Assembly: GCA_944380925.1 (NCBI GenBank)
Contig: CALWJD010000004.1
Coordinates: forward strand, 1 to 64,000
Length of the DNA: 64,000 nucleotides
Reading direction: 5' to 3'
Source of the DNA: UMGS1491 sp944380925
Lineage (GTDB): Bacteria > Bacillota > Clostridia > Oscillospirales > Acutalibacteraceae
The notes under the pieces are model-generated. The model had not been told where the DNA came from and did no database searches. It worked only from the letters and a program-made list of their open reading frames with translations. Positions 62,818 to 64,000 of the stretch are shown piece by piece. Within the stretch, counting starts at the first letter, position 1. Every line of letters starts with the position of its first letter. A program made the position numbers and the translations under genes.

Positions 62818-64000
62818 ATGAATGAAAATTTGGTAAAACTGTTGGATACACTCACCGAAAACCAAGAAATACTCGAAAAGTTCTTGGAAAGGGATAGCGT
62901 TGAAGATCTTTACGAATACTGCACATCAATAGTACCCGGATACACACTTTCCGAATTTGAAGAATTTTTAAACGCCTTGGTTTATGAAGAATTGCAACAA
63001 CAAATAGACGATGGCGACCTGGAAAACATAGCGGGCGGAACCGGAACGGCAACAAAAATGGCTTCTGCAATGATGGGAAGCTTATTGCTAGCCGGCGGTG
63101 CAGGTCTGGTACCTCACGGAGAGGCGGCCGGATATAACTCCCGGTCATACTACAATAACAATACTTACATGAGCCAAAAAGGAAATAACAATTCGAATGA
63201 ATTAAAATCAAAAATTAATTCTATAAAAAACAACGCTTCCAAAGACCAACAAAACAACTACAGAAGGGTTGTTTACAAGGCGCAGGCAGTTGCAAACGAA
63301 AATACAAATAGAAACTCAAACAATAATAATGACAATCAAAGAATCTCTGCGGACCTAAATACCAATAGAAACCAAAACAATAATAACACAAACAGAGCGT
63401 CTGCACCATCAAACGCCAATAATAATCAAAATCGTAATAATAATAACAATAATAACAAGGTTTCTGCACCGTCAAACGCCAATAATAACCAAAATCTTAA
63501 CAACAATAATAATAACAATAATAGCAGAGTTTCTGCGCAATCGAATACCAATGTAAATCAAAATCGTAACGTCAATAATAACCGAAGCCGAGAAGTAACC
63601 ATAGCCTCCTCTCCAAAAGCTTCCGCCATTACCTATGGGCAAAAGCTTTCTGCATCAACTCTGACAGGCGGACATGTTATAGATTCGCTTGGTAATACTG
63701 TAAATGGTAGCTTTTCGTGGGTAGATTCATCGCCTCGTCCGGATGCCGGAATTCGTAGCTTCAGGGTAAAATTCACACCAACCGAAGACGGCTTGGATTC
63801 GAAAATATTTAGCGTTAATGTTGACGTCCAAAAAGCCACCCCAAATGTTTCTTCTTGGCCATCCAATTTTGGAATCACTTATGGGCAAAGGCTTTCCGAT
63901 GTAACATTCTTCGGAGGATCATCAAATATCGAAGGAAAATTTGAACTCGATACATGGTTTACAAGCGAAAAACCCGATGCCGGAATTCGAACTTATAAAA
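62818..64000 (+). CDS. Nif11-type leader-GG fused to an Asn-rich MBG-repeat surface protein (partial)
   Basis: The frame is open from an ATG after TTGGAGGGA to the window end (394 codons). Residues 1-72 form a leader like that of the AAA+ protein (ENQEILEKFLERDSVEDLYEYC, GYTLSEFEEFL) ending DLENIAGG with Gly-Gly at 73-74, then a hydrophobic segment (81-99). Residues 105-255 are Asn/Ser/Gln-rich with three units of 21-23 residues (SAPSNANNNQN...). From about 265, MBG-like beta repeats follow (ITYGQKLSASTLTGG ... GSFSWVDSSPRPDAGIRSF; a second copy begins ITYGQRLSDVTFFGG), which occur in bacterial adhesins. The likely role is a cell-surface protein; the C-terminal anchor is outside the window. 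Confidence 0.83.
   Translation, partial: MNENLVKLLDTLTENQEILEKFLERDSVEDLYEYCTSIVPGYTLSEFEEFLNALVYEELQQQIDDGDLENIAGGTGTATKMASAMMGSLLLAGGAGLVPHGEAAGYNSRSYYNNNTYMSQKGNNNSNELKSKINSIKNNASKDQQNNYRRVVYKAQAVANENTNRNSNNNNDNQRISADLNTNRNQNNNNTNRASAPSNANNNQNRNNNNNNNKVSAPSNANNNQNLNNNNNNNNSRVSAQSNTNVNQNRNVNNNRSREVTIASSPKASAITYGQKLSASTLTGGHVIDSLGNTVNGSFSWVDSSPRPDAGIRSFRVKFTPTEDGLDSKIFSVNVDVQKATPNVSSWPSNFGITYGQRLSDVTFFGGSSNIEGKFELDTWFTSEKPDAGIRTYK
63387..63560 (+). repeat. In-frame 63-69-bp repeats encoding Asn-rich units
   Basis: The block CTGCACCATCAAACGCC (63401) recurs with changes at 63464 and 63533, each followed by runs of AAT/AAC codons. Copy number could vary between strains. Confidence 0.8.

Noticed and set aside
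63221..63475. Minus-strand Tyr-rich ORF
   Set aside because: It is the reverse complement of the Asn codon repeats of the MBG protein.

Overview
The window comes from a low-GC Gram-positive bacterium of the class Clostridia. Several things point there: the gene orders rimP-nusA-ylxR/ylxQ-infB-rbfA-nrnA-truB-ribF, greA-lysS, rplM-rpsI and rpoB-rpoC; an archaeal/eukaryal-type ProRS; a one-chain pyruvate:ferredoxin oxidoreductase; strong AGGAGG ribosome binding sites; and TTGACA-17-TATAAT promoters. SpoVAC, BofA, YunB and a YaaL-like protein indicate a spore former or a descendant of one. The standard code is used, with TGA as stop. A roughly 40-residue insert in PcrA recalls Oscillospirales-type UvrD/PcrA proteins, but that is inference from memory. 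I saw no rRNA, tRNA, CRISPR array or insertion sequence.

Layout. 0-15 kb is mostly minus-strand housekeeping: alaS, a Cys-rich conserved protein, pcrA, the ricT-holB-darA-decarboxylase cluster, and an iron-uptake operon (feoAB, a small Feo-associated protein, a DtxR-family regulator, rlmB). Plus-strand spoVAC and yaaL-bofA lie among them. 15-17.8 kb is an accessory island: about 800 bp of structured non-coding DNA followed by an exported ankyrin-repeat protein. 17.8-21.5 kb holds a frameshifted TfoX-like gene, lysS, greA, yunB (apparently with a CTG start) and a small YtxH-like protein. 21.6-28.1 kb is a phage head-and-packaging cassette (terminase small and large, portal, protease, capsid, connectors, tail-chaperone-like protein) with no tail, lysis or integration genes. 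28.1-35.8 kb is the rimP-to-ribF translation operon, with a YlxR-L7Ae fusion and a RibF that lacks its riboflavin kinase half. A 150-bp tandem repeat, each unit carrying a terminator, follows it.

36-44.5 kb holds rpsT, degV, rplM-rpsI, a secreted coiled-coil protein, proS, a MazG-like enzyme and nifJ. 44.6-47.7 kb is a run of five consecutive small exported proteins of similar plan (signal peptide, usually a charged coiled coil, then a hydrophobic segment), opened by a strong promoter with a dyad just downstream. 47.9-59.3 kb holds an S1-domain protein, a D-Ala-D-Ala carboxypeptidase, rpoC, rpoB and tyrS.

The last 4.5 kb is the most unusual part. A membrane-anchored AAA+ ATPase and a divergent Asn-rich MBG-repeat surface protein (running off the window) begin with the same N-terminal module of about 75-85 residues. 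It resembles a Nif11-type RiPP leader ending in a Gly-Gly motif, followed at once by a hydrophobic segment. A leader normally found on small modified peptides, fused here to large proteins, suggests a dedicated export or processing route not described for such cargo. No transporter or peptidase for it lies in the window.
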